7,127 bases of DNA, taken from contig CAYUEV010000060.1 in assembly GCA_964443825.1 (NCBI GenBank), positions 1-7,127 on the forward strand, in the 5' to 3' direction. This DNA comes from UBA1081 sp964443825. GTDB lineage: Bacteria > Bacillota > Clostridia > Oscillospirales > Acutalibacteraceae. The position numbers were made by a program, and so were the translations under genes. Below the pieces are notes generated by a model, which saw only the letters and a program-made list of their open reading frames with translations, had not been told where the DNA came from and did no database searches. This document shows positions 1 through 5,546 of this stretch, piece after piece (positions within the stretch are counted from its first letter, which is position 1; each line of letters begins with the position of its first letter).

Positions 1-9
1 AAAAAACGC

Positions 10-38
10 TTGCAATTTTTCCAATATTGTGATATTCT
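10..38 (+). promoter_or_regulatory. Predicted sigma-A promoter of rpsT
   Basis: A -35 box TTGCAA (10-15) and a -10 box TATTCT (33-38) are separated by 17 bases. A TG dinucleotide one base upstream of the -10 (30-31) makes it an extended -10 promoter. Transcription would start near 45, giving a leader of roughly 80 bases before rpsT. The -10 region lies within two short inverted repeats: AATAT/ATATT at 23-27 and 32-36, and a 6-bp-arm repeat at 36-41 and 46-51. Their function is unknown. Confidence 0.6.
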
Positions 39-55
39 TATTGCCATAAGATAAA

Positions 56-100
56 AATCGGCTGTTTTTGGGCGTTTAGTTTGACTTTCGTCCGCCGATT
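56..100 (+). promoter_or_regulatory. Structured 5' leader hairpin of rpsT mRNA
   Basis: An outer 7-bp perfect stem pairs AATCGGC (56-62) with GCCGATT (94-100). Directly inside it, GGGCG (70-74) pairs with CGTCC (89-93), with one G-U pair. The result is a 12-bp stem with a single 7-base bulge on the 5' side (63-69) and a 14-base loop (75-88). It ends 14 bases before the GGAGG ribosome binding site. No T-run follows, so it is not a terminator. Autogenous control by S20 is a possible role but is inferred from position only. Confidence 0.45.
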
Positions 101-127
101 CCCAAATTCCAAAAGGAGGTGTGCACC

Positions 128-391
128 GTGGCTAACATTAAATCCGCGAAAAAGCGCGTAATAGTCAACCGCACTAAAGCTATGCGTAATAAATCCGCTA
201 ATTCCGCCCTTAAAACCGCTATAAAGAAAGCCGACGCGGCTATCAAGGACAACGCTCCCGACAAGGCGGAAGTTGTTAAAGCGGCTCAGAAAAAAATAGA
301 TCAGGCGGCCGCTAAAGGTCTTATCCATAAAAACAACGCGGCAAGGAAGAAATCCGCTCTCGCTTTGAGACTTAATAAGTCTAACGCGTAA
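128..391 (+). CDS. rpsT: 30S ribosomal protein S20
   Basis: S20 binds 16S rRNA early in assembly of the 30S subunit. The 87-residue protein begins MANIKSAKKR, the signature S20 N-terminus, and is very rich in Lys, Ala and Asn. It keeps the family pattern: a basic start (KSAKKRVIVN), helical Ala/Lys middle, and a basic C-terminal helix (NNAARKKSALALRL). Length is normal for the family. The GTG at 128 is chosen over an in-frame GTG at 119 because the strong AAAAGGAGGT (111-120) lies 7 bases before 128 but overlaps 119, and because family members start with MANIK. It appears monocistronic, with a promoter at 10-38, a leader hairpin, and a terminator at 403-432. Starting with GTG rather than ATG fits the known moderation of S20 translation in other bacteria. 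Confidence 0.97.
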   Translation: MANIKSAKKRVIVNRTKAMRNKSANSALKTAIKKADAAIKDNAPDKAEVVKAAQKKIDQAAAKGLIHKNNAARKKSALALRLNKSNA

Positions 392-402
392 AAGTCTTTA
401 AC

Positions 403-432
403 AGCTCGTAATTTTTTATAAGCGAGCTTTTA
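403..432 (+). terminator. Probable intrinsic terminator after rpsT
   Basis: AGCTCG (403-408) pairs with CGAGCT (423-428), enclosing an AT-rich 14-base loop. A short T-run (428-431) follows, interrupted by AAA and then further T-rich sequence. The stem is only 6 bp and the loop is large, so termination may be partial. Some read-through into the small gene at 465 is possible. Confidence 0.5.
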
Positions 433-464
433 AATTTTAATTTTATTGAAAGGACTGTCCCATT

Positions 465-641
465 ATGAAAAAGCTTTTAAAAGTACTCGCCGTTATCGCC
501 GTCATCGCGGGCGTTATCGCGGTAGTATCCAAATGCCTTAAGAAGATTTCCGCTAAAAAACAGCAGACCGGCAACACTGAAGAAAATTACGTTTCCTGCT
601 CGTGCAACGACCAGGATTTCTCATCTGAAACAGTGGCGTAA
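465..641 (+). CDS. Small membrane protein of unknown function (58 aa)
   Basis: I do not recognise this gene. The ATG at 465 has a GAAAGGA ribosome binding site (448-454) 10 bases upstream, and the frame stays open to TAA at 639-641. The 58-residue product starts with two lysines (MKKLLK), followed by one Ala/Val/Ile-rich membrane segment at about residues 4-22. A short basic stretch (KCLKKISAKK, 23-32) follows, then a polar acidic tail containing YVSCSCND, a CxC motif at Cys45/Cys47. A third cysteine (Cys24) sits at the membrane edge. Codon use, with many GCC, GTC and ATC codons, resembles the neighbouring genes, which supports real coding. By the positive-inside rule the short N-terminus and basic loop give an ambiguous topology. 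It lies alone between two terminator-like hairpins, downstream of rpsT. CxC could bind metal or act in thiol chemistry; that is speculation. Confidence 0.7.
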   Translation: MKKLLKVLAVIAVIAGVIAVVSKCLKKISAKKQQTGNTEENYVSCSCNDQDFSSETVA

Positions 642-662
642 ACCGTTCAAAAAGAATAAAAC

Positions 663-688
663 GACCTCTGAAATACGGGGTCATTTTT
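663..688 (+). terminator. Weak intrinsic terminator after the small membrane gene
   Basis: GACCTC (663-668) pairs with GGGGTC (677-682), with one G-U pair and an 8-base loop. ATTTTT (683-688) follows and an A-rich run precedes it. It lies 21 bases after the stop codon of the small gene and separates it from the rpmH transcription unit. Confidence 0.5.
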
Positions 689-700
689 AAAGTTAATAAT

Positions 701-730
701 TTTTTAACGCGTTTTTAACGTATTTTAACA
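701..730 (+). repeat. Three helically phased TTTTAAC repeats upstream of the rpmH promoter
   Basis: TTTTTAACG occurs at 701-709 and again at 712-720. A variant, ATTTTAACA, occurs at 722-730. The steps are 11 and 10 bases, about one DNA turn each. The block lies 24 bases upstream of the -35 box of the rpmH promoter. It may act as an upstream activating or bending element, or it may be left over from an AT-rich origin region. A DnaA-box-like GTGGATAA (reverse complement TTATCCAC) is at 796-803, but no cluster of boxes is visible. Confidence 0.5.
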
Positions 731-754
731 TATCCGCGTACAACTAAAATTTTC

Positions 755-784
755 TTGACATTTTACTTTGTTTTGATGTATAAT
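755..784 (+). promoter_or_regulatory. Strong sigma-A promoter of the rpmH operon
   Basis: TTGACA (755-760) and TATAAT (779-784) both match the consensus perfectly, with an 18-base spacer. Transcription would start near 791 and leave a leader of about 50 bases before rpmH. AT-rich sequence lies immediately upstream of the -35, as expected for a strong housekeeping promoter. No other promoter or clear terminator was found until after the tRNAs, so this one may drive about 4.2 kb. Confidence 0.85.
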
Positions 785-843
785 TAAAGAGATACGTGGA
801 TAAATTCCGTTATATTTATTTTTACATACAGGAGATTCTTAAA

Positions 844-978
844 ATGAAAAGAACATATCAGCCTAAAAAAAGGCAAAGACAAAAAGTTCACGGCTTTCGT
901 CAGAGGATGTCCACAAGGAACGGTCGTAAAGTTCTCGCCCGCCGCAGAGCGAAAGGCAGGAAGGCGCTTTCTTACTAA
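844..978 (+). CDS. rpmH: 50S ribosomal protein L34
   Basis: L34 is a small, highly basic protein of the 50S subunit. The 44-residue product has the family hallmark from end to end: MKRTYQPKKRQRQKVHGFR, then RMSTRNGRKVLARRRAKGRKAL. The length is exactly typical. The ATG at 844 is chosen because AGGAG (830-834) lies 9 bases upstream and because the protein then starts MKRTYQP. An in-frame GTG at 796 would add 16 residues that the family lacks and has no binding site. It is the first gene after the strong promoter at 755-784, and rnpA follows 10 bases after its stop, as is usual in bacteria. Confidence 0.98.
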   Translation: MKRTYQPKKRQRQKVHGFRQRMSTRNGRKVLARRRAKGRKALSY

Positions 979-988
979 TCCTTAGAAT

Positions 989-1339
989 ATGGCGAACGTC
1001 TTGCCGAGCGTCGAAACATTAAAAAAGAACTCCGACTTTAAAAGAGCGTATAAACGGGGCAAATCATATACGAATCCCGCGTTGGTGGTTTATACAGTAA
1101 AGAACCGCGCGGGTTTATGCCGTATAGGTATAACGGCGAGTAAAAAAATCGGAAACGCCGTCGAGCGCAACAGGGCGAGGCGCGTTATAAGGGAAGCGTT
1201 CAGGTTGATAGACAAGCCCTTAAAAAACGGTTATGATTTTGTTTTTGTCGCGAGATCGCGCACCGTTCATAAAAAAACGGACGAAATCAAAAAAATCATG
1301 CTCGACGCCCTTTCGCCTTATTTTGAGAGAAGCGTCTAA
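989..1339 (+). CDS. rnpA: Ribonuclease P protein component
   Basis: This is the protein subunit of RNase P, which with the RNA subunit removes 5' leaders from pre-tRNAs. The 116-residue protein carries the RNR signature KKIGNAVERNRARRVIREAF (residues 52-71) and the N-terminal LKKNSDFKRAYKRGKS (11-26) typical of the fold. The central strand VVYTVKNRAGLCRIGITAS and the C-terminal DFVFVARS are also in place. Length is normal. The ATG at 989 lies 10 bases after the rpmH stop, and no convincing Shine-Dalgarno sequence is visible in that gap. Translation therefore probably depends on ribosomes finishing rpmH. A downstream TTG at 1001 is possible but no better supported. Two tRNA genes, the natural substrates, lie at the far end of the same run of genes. 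Confidence 0.96.
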   Translation: MANVLPSVETLKKNSDFKRAYKRGKSYTNPALVVYTVKNRAGLCRIGITASKKIGNAVERNRARRVIREAFRLIDKPLKNGYDFVFVARSRTVHKKTDEIKKIMLDALSPYFERSV

Positions 1340-1347
1340 AACCTCAG

Positions 1348-1596
1348 ATGAAAAATCTGCTCGTTAAAATCATAAGATTTTATCAAAGAAGAATTTCCCC
1401 TCTTTTGCCCCCTATGTGCAGATATTACCCCACCTGCTCTAATTACACGCTGGAGGCGATAGAGCGTTATGGCGCTTTTAGGGGTCTTTTTCTGGGAATA
1501 AAAAGAATTTTAAGGTGCAATATCCTGTTCCCGGGCGGCGTGGATCCCGTTCCGGATCTTAGAGAGAAAATAAAAAAAGAAAAACATATACAATAA
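1348..1596 (+). CDS. yidD: Membrane protein insertion efficiency factor YidD
   Basis: YidD is a small membrane-associated protein that helps YidC insert membrane proteins. The 82-residue product has an amphipathic start (KNLLVKIIRFYQRRISPLLP), then the family core MCRYYPTCSNYTLEAIERYG (residues 23-42), the segment GIKRILRCNILFPGGVDPVP (50-69), and a charged tail. Conserved cysteines 24, 30 and 57 are all present. The last motif usually reads RCxPxxPGGxDPVP, so NILFPGG is a mild variation. The start at 1348 is 8 bases after the rnpA stop and lacks a good ribosome binding site, again suggesting coupling. yidC follows, matching the functional partnership. An AT-rich hairpin overlaps its stop codon. 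Confidence 0.95.
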   Translation: MKNLLVKIIRFYQRRISPLLPPMCRYYPTCSNYTLEAIERYGAFRGLFLGIKRILRCNILFPGGVDPVPDLREKIKKEKHIQ

Positions 1597-1617
1597 GAAA
1601 TTTGTTAAAAATTTCTT
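1595..1617 (+). other. AT-rich hairpin between yidD and yidC
   Basis: AAGAAATTT (1595-1603) and AAATTTCTT (1609-1617) form a perfect 9-bp stem with a GTTAA loop. The left arm includes the last two bases of the yidD stop codon. TATTAT follows, without a proper T-run, and the stem is nearly all A-T. It is probably not an efficient terminator. It could mark an RNA processing point or tune yidC expression; this is a guess. Confidence 0.4.
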
Positions 1618-1638
1618 TATTATGCGCGAGGAATATTT

Positions 1639-2598
1639 ATGCAGGCAATCTACAACGCATTAGCCGTTCCTTTCGGCTATGTTCTGCACTTTTTCTATAA
1701 TTTTTCGGAAAATTACCTGTTATCGCTTTTTTCGCTTGTTCTGCTTGTAAAACTGATTTTATTGCCATCGGCTATAAGTCAGCAAAAAGGCTCCGCAAAA
1801 CAGTTAAGGCTTCAGCCTAAAATCAATAGGATAAGGCAAAGATATATGGCGGGCGGTCAGCAGATTTCCCGCGAGATGCAAATAAAAATGCAGGAGGAAA
1901 CGCAGGCTCTCTACCAAAAAGAAGGCTACAGCGCGATGGCGGGCGGATGCTTGCCGATGCTTATTCAGTTTCCCGTCATGATAGGTCTTTACGGCGTCGT
2001 ATACGCTCCTCTTTCAAGAGTTTTGGCGATATCCGACGAGATTTTATTAAAAGCCGCTCAGGCTATCGGCGTAGCGACTACGGGCGATGGGGCCAGGAAC
2101 TTTGAAATTCAGCTGCTTTCCGCTTTAAACGCCGACAATATGCCGAGCGTCTTGTCCAATTACAGCGTCGAAATACTTAAACTTAAAGACGAGTTCATGT
2201 TAAAGGGCATAGACTTAACGCAAAGTCCGTCGATAAAAGATCCGAGTCTTTTATGGATAATTCCCGGAACCGTCCTTCTTTTAAGCGTTATCACAAGCGC
2301 CGTTATGATGCATAGGCAGAAACAGACTAACCCCGAAATGGCGAAAAGTCCCGCTAACGGCTGCATGATGTTGTTTTCACCCATTATGTCGGTGTGGTTC
2401 ACGTTCCTGTTCCCCGCGGGCGTAGGCGTTTATTGGATAATGTCGAGCTTTTTCACACTTATCCAGACTTTAGTTCTCGGGAAAACTCACAGTCCCCAGA
2501 AAGTTATCGCGAACGCCATGATAGACGAAACCGTTGAAAGACGCTCAAGAGAAGCTCACGTTATAAAGCTTTTGGAGTTTTCTCAAAATCAAAATTAA
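1639..2598 (+). CDS. yidC: Membrane protein insertase YidC (Oxa1 family)
   Basis: This insertase places membrane proteins in the cytoplasmic membrane, alone or with SecYEG. The 319-residue protein is the short Gram-positive type without the large Gram-negative periplasmic domain. Visible membrane segments are at about 26-43, 104-124, 203-224, 243-262 and 263-281. The cytoplasmic hairpin between the first two (about 50-95) is charged and helical, as in the family. The motif GGCLPMLIQFPVMIGLY (102-118) and FPAGVGVYW (258-266) are family signatures. An unusually polar external loop of about 75 residues (127-201) follows the second segment. There is no lipobox cysteine or cleavable signal at the N-terminus. 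The groove arginine usual in this family aligns with Lys50. The ATG at 1639 has GAGGA (1628-1632) 6 bases upstream. Confidence 0.96.
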   Translation: MQAIYNALAVPFGYVLHFFYNFSENYLLSLFSLVLLVKLILLPSAISQQKGSAKQLRLQPKINRIRQRYMAGGQQISREMQIKMQEETQALYQKEGYSAMAGGCLPMLIQFPVMIGLYGVVYAPLSRVLAISDEILLKAAQAIGVATTGDGARNFEIQLLSALNADNMPSVLSNYSVEILKLKDEFMLKGIDLTQSPSIKDPSLLWIIPGTVLLLSVITSAVMMHRQKQTNPEMAKSPANGCMMLFSPIMSVWFTFLFPAGVGVYWIMSSFFTLIQTLVLGKTHSPQKVIANAMIDETVERRSREAHVIKLLEFSQNQN

Positions 2599-2641
2599 AC
2601 GTAACAATATATATACGCTATCTTAACAATGAGGTGAAAAA

Positions 2642-3661
2642 ATGATCAAAGAAGCCATAGCAACCGCGCCTACTCGCGACGAGGCCATAGAGAAGGCCAA
2701 GGCGGAACTTAACGCGCCGGAATACGCCGACGTTAAATTTGACGTCATACAGGACGCGCAAAAGAAAGTTCTCGGGCTGTTTGGCGGAAAAGACGCTAAA
2801 GTTAGAGCTTATTATGAAGTAAAAGAGACCGAGTCTAAAGAAGTTGTTTCGGATAATAAGAAGCCCGAAACCGTAAGGCAGACGGTAGAGAAGCCCGTCT
2901 CAAAACCCGTTCAAAACAAAAAAAAGGAAGTCCCCATAAAGCCGGAAGAGACTGAAGAGCCGGAACGCGCTAAAAGAAACTCGTCCGAAAGACTTACCGA
3001 AGAAGAGGACGCCAAAATCAGAAGCTACATTGAAACGATAGTTAAAGGTATGGGCATTGAGGTAACCATTACGACAAGCGAAGGAGAGAACGAGACGGTT
3101 TACGAGCTCGCCACCCAAGGCGGTTACGGCGCTCTAATCGGCAGACACGGCGAAACGCTCGACGCTATTCAGTATTTGGTAAGGCTTTTCGCCAATAAAC
3201 ATACCGACAGCAATAGAAAAGTGTCTCTTAACACTTCCGATTACAGAGAAAAAAGAGTCGAGAGCTTAAAAGAGGTCGCCCAGAGGTCGGCGAGGCAAGT
3301 CCTAAAATACGGCAGAAACGTCAAATTAAACCCGATGAACCCGTATGAGAGAAGAATAATTCACACTACCATCCAGGAAATAGAGGGAGTAACGTCTTAT
3401 TCCGTAGGATATGACGAAGATAGAAGAGTAGTTATCGCTTTAGAGGAAGGCGTAGCGTCCGCTCGTCAGGGAAGGGGCAGAAGTTCTTCCTACGGCGGAA
3501 GAGGAAGAGGCGGCTATAATAAACAGCGCGGCGGCAAGAGGAGCGCTTATCAGCCCGACGTCCCCAAAGACAGAGAGCCTAAAAACGATTTAGAAGGCAG
3601 CCGCTACGGCAAAATAGACGTTAAAAAAACTACCGTAAGCCCCGATAACGTTGAAAACTGA
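2642..3661 (+). CDS. jag: Jag/KhpB RNA-binding protein (Jag_N, KH, R3H) with RG-rich tail
   Basis: Jag (KhpB/EloR) is a cytoplasmic RNA-binding protein, linked in Gram-positive bacteria to cell elongation and small-RNA function. Three domains are seen. A Jag_N domain spans about residues 1-58 (ATAPTRDEAIEKAKAEL, then KKVLGLFGGKDAKVR). After a charged, Lys/Glu/Pro-rich linker (60-120) comes a KH domain (about 124-200) with its GxxG loop as IGRHGETL (166-173). An R3H domain (about 205-268) contains NPYERRIIH, with Arg237 and His241 forming the RxxxH motif. Residues 271-339 form an additional disordered tail with RGRG, GGRGRGG and QRGG repeats and then a charged end. At 339 residues it is far longer than Bacillus Jag (about 200), owing to linker and tail. 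GAGGTG (2631-2636) precedes the ATG by 5 bases. It sits after yidC as usual. Confidence 0.95.
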   Translation: MIKEAIATAPTRDEAIEKAKAELNAPEYADVKFDVIQDAQKKVLGLFGGKDAKVRAYYEVKETESKEVVSDNKKPETVRQTVEKPVSKPVQNKKKEVPIKPEETEEPERAKRNSSERLTEEEDAKIRSYIETIVKGMGIEVTITTSEGENETVYELATQGGYGALIGRHGETLDAIQYLVRLFANKHTDSNRKVSLNTSDYREKRVESLKEVAQRSARQVLKYGRNVKLNPMNPYERRIIHTTIQEIEGVTSYSVGYDEDRRVVIALEEGVASARQGRGRSSSYGGRGRGGYNKQRGGKRSAYQPDVPKDREPKNDLEGSRYGKIDVKKTTVSPDNVEN

Positions 3662-3688
3662 TTTTTAACCCCTTTAAGGTGGTAACTT

Positions 3689-4783
3689 ATGAAACTCGGA
3701 ATAGTAGGTCTTCCCAACGTCGGGAAGAGCACGCTTTTCAACGCTCTCACAAACGCGGGGGCGCAGTCGGCGAATTATCCTTTTTGCACGATTGAGCCTA
3801 ACGTAGGCGTTGTGTCGGTACCCGATTACCGCCTTGATAAGTTGCGTGAGATGTACGACCCCGTAAAGTTCACTCCCGCCGTAATAGAATTTGTCGATAT
3901 AGCCGGTCTTGTAAAAGGCGCGTCGAAAGGCGAGGGTTTGGGCAATAAGTTTCTCTCTCATATAAGAGAAGTCGACGCCGTAGTCCACGTCGTAAGGTGC
4001 TTTGAAAACGACGATATTGTCCACGTAGAAGGCAATATCGACCCCGTAAGGGATATTGAAACAATAAATTACGAGCTTATTTTATCCGATTTAGAAGTCC
4101 TTAACAGGCGAATAGATAAGGATCGCAAAGCCTTAAAAGGCGATAAGTCGCTTTTTAGGGAAGTCGAGTTTTTAGAGAGAATTCGCTTTTCTTTAAACGA
4201 CGGCGTATGCGCGAGAGCCGTCGCCATGAGCGACGACGAGAAAGAAATCCTCGACTCTGTTTCGCTTCTTACGGCGAAGCCCGTTATATACGCCTGCAAT
4301 ATGAGCGAGGACGATTTTTCGGAAGGCATATTAAATAACAAAAATTATTTAGCCGTAAAAAACTTGGCTGGCAAAGAAGGCGCCGAGGTTCTCCCGATTT
4401 GCGCGGAGCTTGAGGCGCAGATCGCCTCTTTAGACCCCGACGAAAAAAAACTTTTTTTAAACGAACTCGGAATAGAGCAATCGGGTCTTGACAATCTCGT
4501 CAAAAAAAGTTATGATTTATTAGGGCTTATGTCATATCTTACCGCGGGAAAACCCGAAGTCAGGGCCTGGACCATCAAAAAAGGCACGAAAGCCCCAAAA
4601 GCGGCGGGTAAAATTCACTCCGACTTTGAAAGAGGCTTTATAAGAGCCGAGGTCGTTTCGTTTGACGATCTTATGGAGTGCGGTTCGATGGCGGCGGCTA
4701 AAGAAAAAGGTCTTGTTCGTTCCGAAGGCAAGGATTACGTCATGCAGGACGGCGATATAGTTCTTTTCCGCTTTAACGTTTAG
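3689..4783 (+). CDS. ychF: Ribosome-binding ATPase YchF (OLA1 family)
   Basis: YchF is an Obg-related translation factor that hydrolyses ATP and associates with ribosomes; in other bacteria it affects stress responses. The 364-residue length is typical. The P-loop is GLPNVGKST (residues 7-15), switch II is DIAGLVKGASKGEGLG (70-85), and the G4 position reads NMSE (204-207) instead of NKxD, the change that gives the family its ATP preference. A coiled helical insert (about 125-200) and a C-terminal TGS domain (about 278-363, ending GDIVLFRFNV) complete the protein. AAGGTGGT (3676-3683) precedes the ATG. The gene starts 27 bases after jag, where mnmE would normally be found, and ends 14 bases before a tRNA gene with no terminator between. 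It is likely read from the rpmH promoter or an unrecognised internal one. Confidence 0.97.
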   Translation: MKLGIVGLPNVGKSTLFNALTNAGAQSANYPFCTIEPNVGVVSVPDYRLDKLREMYDPVKFTPAVIEFVDIAGLVKGASKGEGLGNKFLSHIREVDAVVHVVRCFENDDIVHVEGNIDPVRDIETINYELILSDLEVLNRRIDKDRKALKGDKSLFREVEFLERIRFSLNDGVCARAVAMSDDEKEILDSVSLLTAKPVIYACNMSEDDFSEGILNNKNYLAVKNLAGKEGAEVLPICAELEAQIASLDPDEKKLFLNELGIEQSGLDNLVKKSYDLLGLMSYLTAGKPEVRAWTIKKGTKAPKAAGKIHSDFERGFIRAEVVSFDDLMECGSMAAAKEKGLVRSEGKDYVMQDGDIVLFRFNV

Positions 4784-4797
4784 CGGCGGGCAAAAAT

Positions 4798-4872
4798 CCG
4801 CCCGTGGCGCAGTTTGGATAACGCGGCAGATTCCGATTCTGGAGAACGGGGGTTCGAATCCCTCCGGGCGGG
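4798..4872 (+). tRNA. tRNA-Arg (anticodon CCG)
   Basis: A full cloverleaf is visible. The 7-bp acceptor stem CCGCCCG (4798-4804)/CGGGCGG (4865-4871) is perfect, with discriminator G4872. The anticodon loop TTCCGAT (4831-4837) gives CCG, reading codon CGG. The T-arm is GGGGG-TTCGAAT-CCCTC (one G-U pair), and the D-loop holds GGA, whose A20 is an arginine identity base. Two irregularities are seen: C13-A22 does not pair in the D-stem, leaving 3 bp, and position 27-43 is G-G. CCA is not encoded. The 5' acceptor strand can alternatively pair with CGGGC at 4787-4791 just upstream. It follows ychF by 14 bases. Confidence 0.88.
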
Positions 4873-4913
4873 CGTAAGTCGTATCGCATTAAGATAAAAA
4901 ATAATATTTGCGC

Positions 4914-4990
<77 letters not shown>

Positions 4991-4991
4991 C

Positions 4992-5027
4992 AAGAGTTTT
5001 TGTTTTATAACAAAAGCTCTTTTTTTT
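4992..5027 (+). terminator. Strong intrinsic terminator after the tRNA pair
   Basis: A 13-bp stem pairs AAGAGTTTTTGTT (4992-5004) with AACAAAAGCTCTT (5009-5021), with one G-T pair and a TTAT loop. Six further T residues follow (5022-5027). It begins one base after the CCA end of tRNA-Val and closes the rpmH-to-tRNA unit. Confidence 0.93.
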
Positions 5028-5503
5028 CGCGCTTTTAAGTTTTAGAGGGTAGGCGCCCTTTAAACGCGCCTTATATGAGAATCGCAATCTAAAAATAGTC
5101 TATAGACGCTTAAGCTTTTCGCCGTACTTTACCTTATCGCAAGCTTTACCGCGGGCGAACGTTATTCCGAATTTGAAAAAATTTAACCCGAAAATTTTAT
5201 CGAGAAAATAAAATTACCGAGCTTATTATTTTTAAAATTTTACTTATGTTGAAATTCAGCCGAAAAAGGGCGTTTTACTATCGCGATAAAGACTTGTCCC
5301 CCTAAAAATTTGTCCGATTTTAAAATTCTATTTACATGCTCTTTAAATCTAATCGGCGGAAAGAGCGATTCTTGCCGTCGCTTTGAACCGCCCAAATTTA
5401 GCGTATAAAAAGCAATTTTAAAGCGTCGGCTAAATCGCCTTTAAAATATCAAAAAAATTCATAAATTATCAAAAAAAATTTTAAAATTTTACGGATAAAC
5501 CTC
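5028..5503. other. Gene-free AT-rich stretch with several hairpins and a possible coding remnant
   Basis: No convincing gene is seen on either strand. Visible inverted repeats are AGGCGC/GCGCCT (5051-5056, 5066-5071, 9-base loop); GCTCTTT/AAAGAGC (5338-5344, 5360-5366, 15-base loop); and TTTTAAAGCG/CGCCTTTAAAA (5416-5425, 5436-5446, one bulged C). A 10-bp palindrome TATCGCGATA is at 5279-5288. On the + strand, the frame 5106-5252 encodes about 48 amino acids with one internal TAA (5184-5186). It begins with a hydrophobic LKLFAVLYLIASF segment followed by GERYSEFEKI, which reads like decayed coding sequence but has no start codon. Nothing identifies its source. Confidence 0.5.
5447..5490 (+). 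repeat. Phased A-tracts and AT palindrome upstream of the peroxidase promoter
   Basis: TATC followed by 7 A and TT (5447-5459) is repeated 20 bases later as TATC followed by 8 A and TT (5467-5480), a spacing of about two helical turns. The second tract runs into a perfect 16-bp palindrome AAAATTTTAAAATTTT (5475-5490), which ends 13 bases before the -35 box. This could be an UP-element or bent DNA for the downstream promoter. Confidence 0.45.
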
Positions 5504-5531
5504 TTGACAAAAATAAAAATCGTGATACAAT
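5504..5531 (+). promoter_or_regulatory. Sigma-A promoter of the peroxidase-ohrR-flavodoxin operon
   Basis: The -35 box TTGACA (5504-5509) is perfect. The -10 box TACAAT (5526-5531) is 16 bases on and has an extended TG at 5523-5524. Transcription should start near 5538. The -10 lies within TACAATTAAA, which, as I recall it, resembles one half of the Bacillus subtilis OhrR operator. A perfect palindrome lies just downstream. Confidence 0.75.
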
Positions 5532-5546
5532 TAAAACATCAATAGC

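Noticed and set aside
119..127. Upstream GTG start for rpsT adding three residues
   Set aside because: It overlaps the ribosome binding site, and S20 proteins start MANIK, which matches the GTG at 128.
118..127. Small hairpin GGTG/CACC over the rpsT ribosome binding site
   Set aside because: Only two bases separate the arms, too few for a stable loop with all four pairs.
796..843. GTG start for rpmH adding 16 residues
   Set aside because: No binding site precedes it, L34 is 44 residues in most bacteria, and AGGAG fits the ATG at 844.
640..843. Complete replication origin upstream of rpmH
   Set aside because: Only one imperfect DnaA box is visible and dnaA is absent; a cluster of boxes would be expected.
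3674..4024. Reverse-strand open frame opposite ychF, and similar ones at 38-328, 2160-2402, 2900-3118, 4069-4341 and 5665-5859
   Set aside because: Each is a shadow of a well-supported + strand gene, with no recognisable motif or ribosome binding site.
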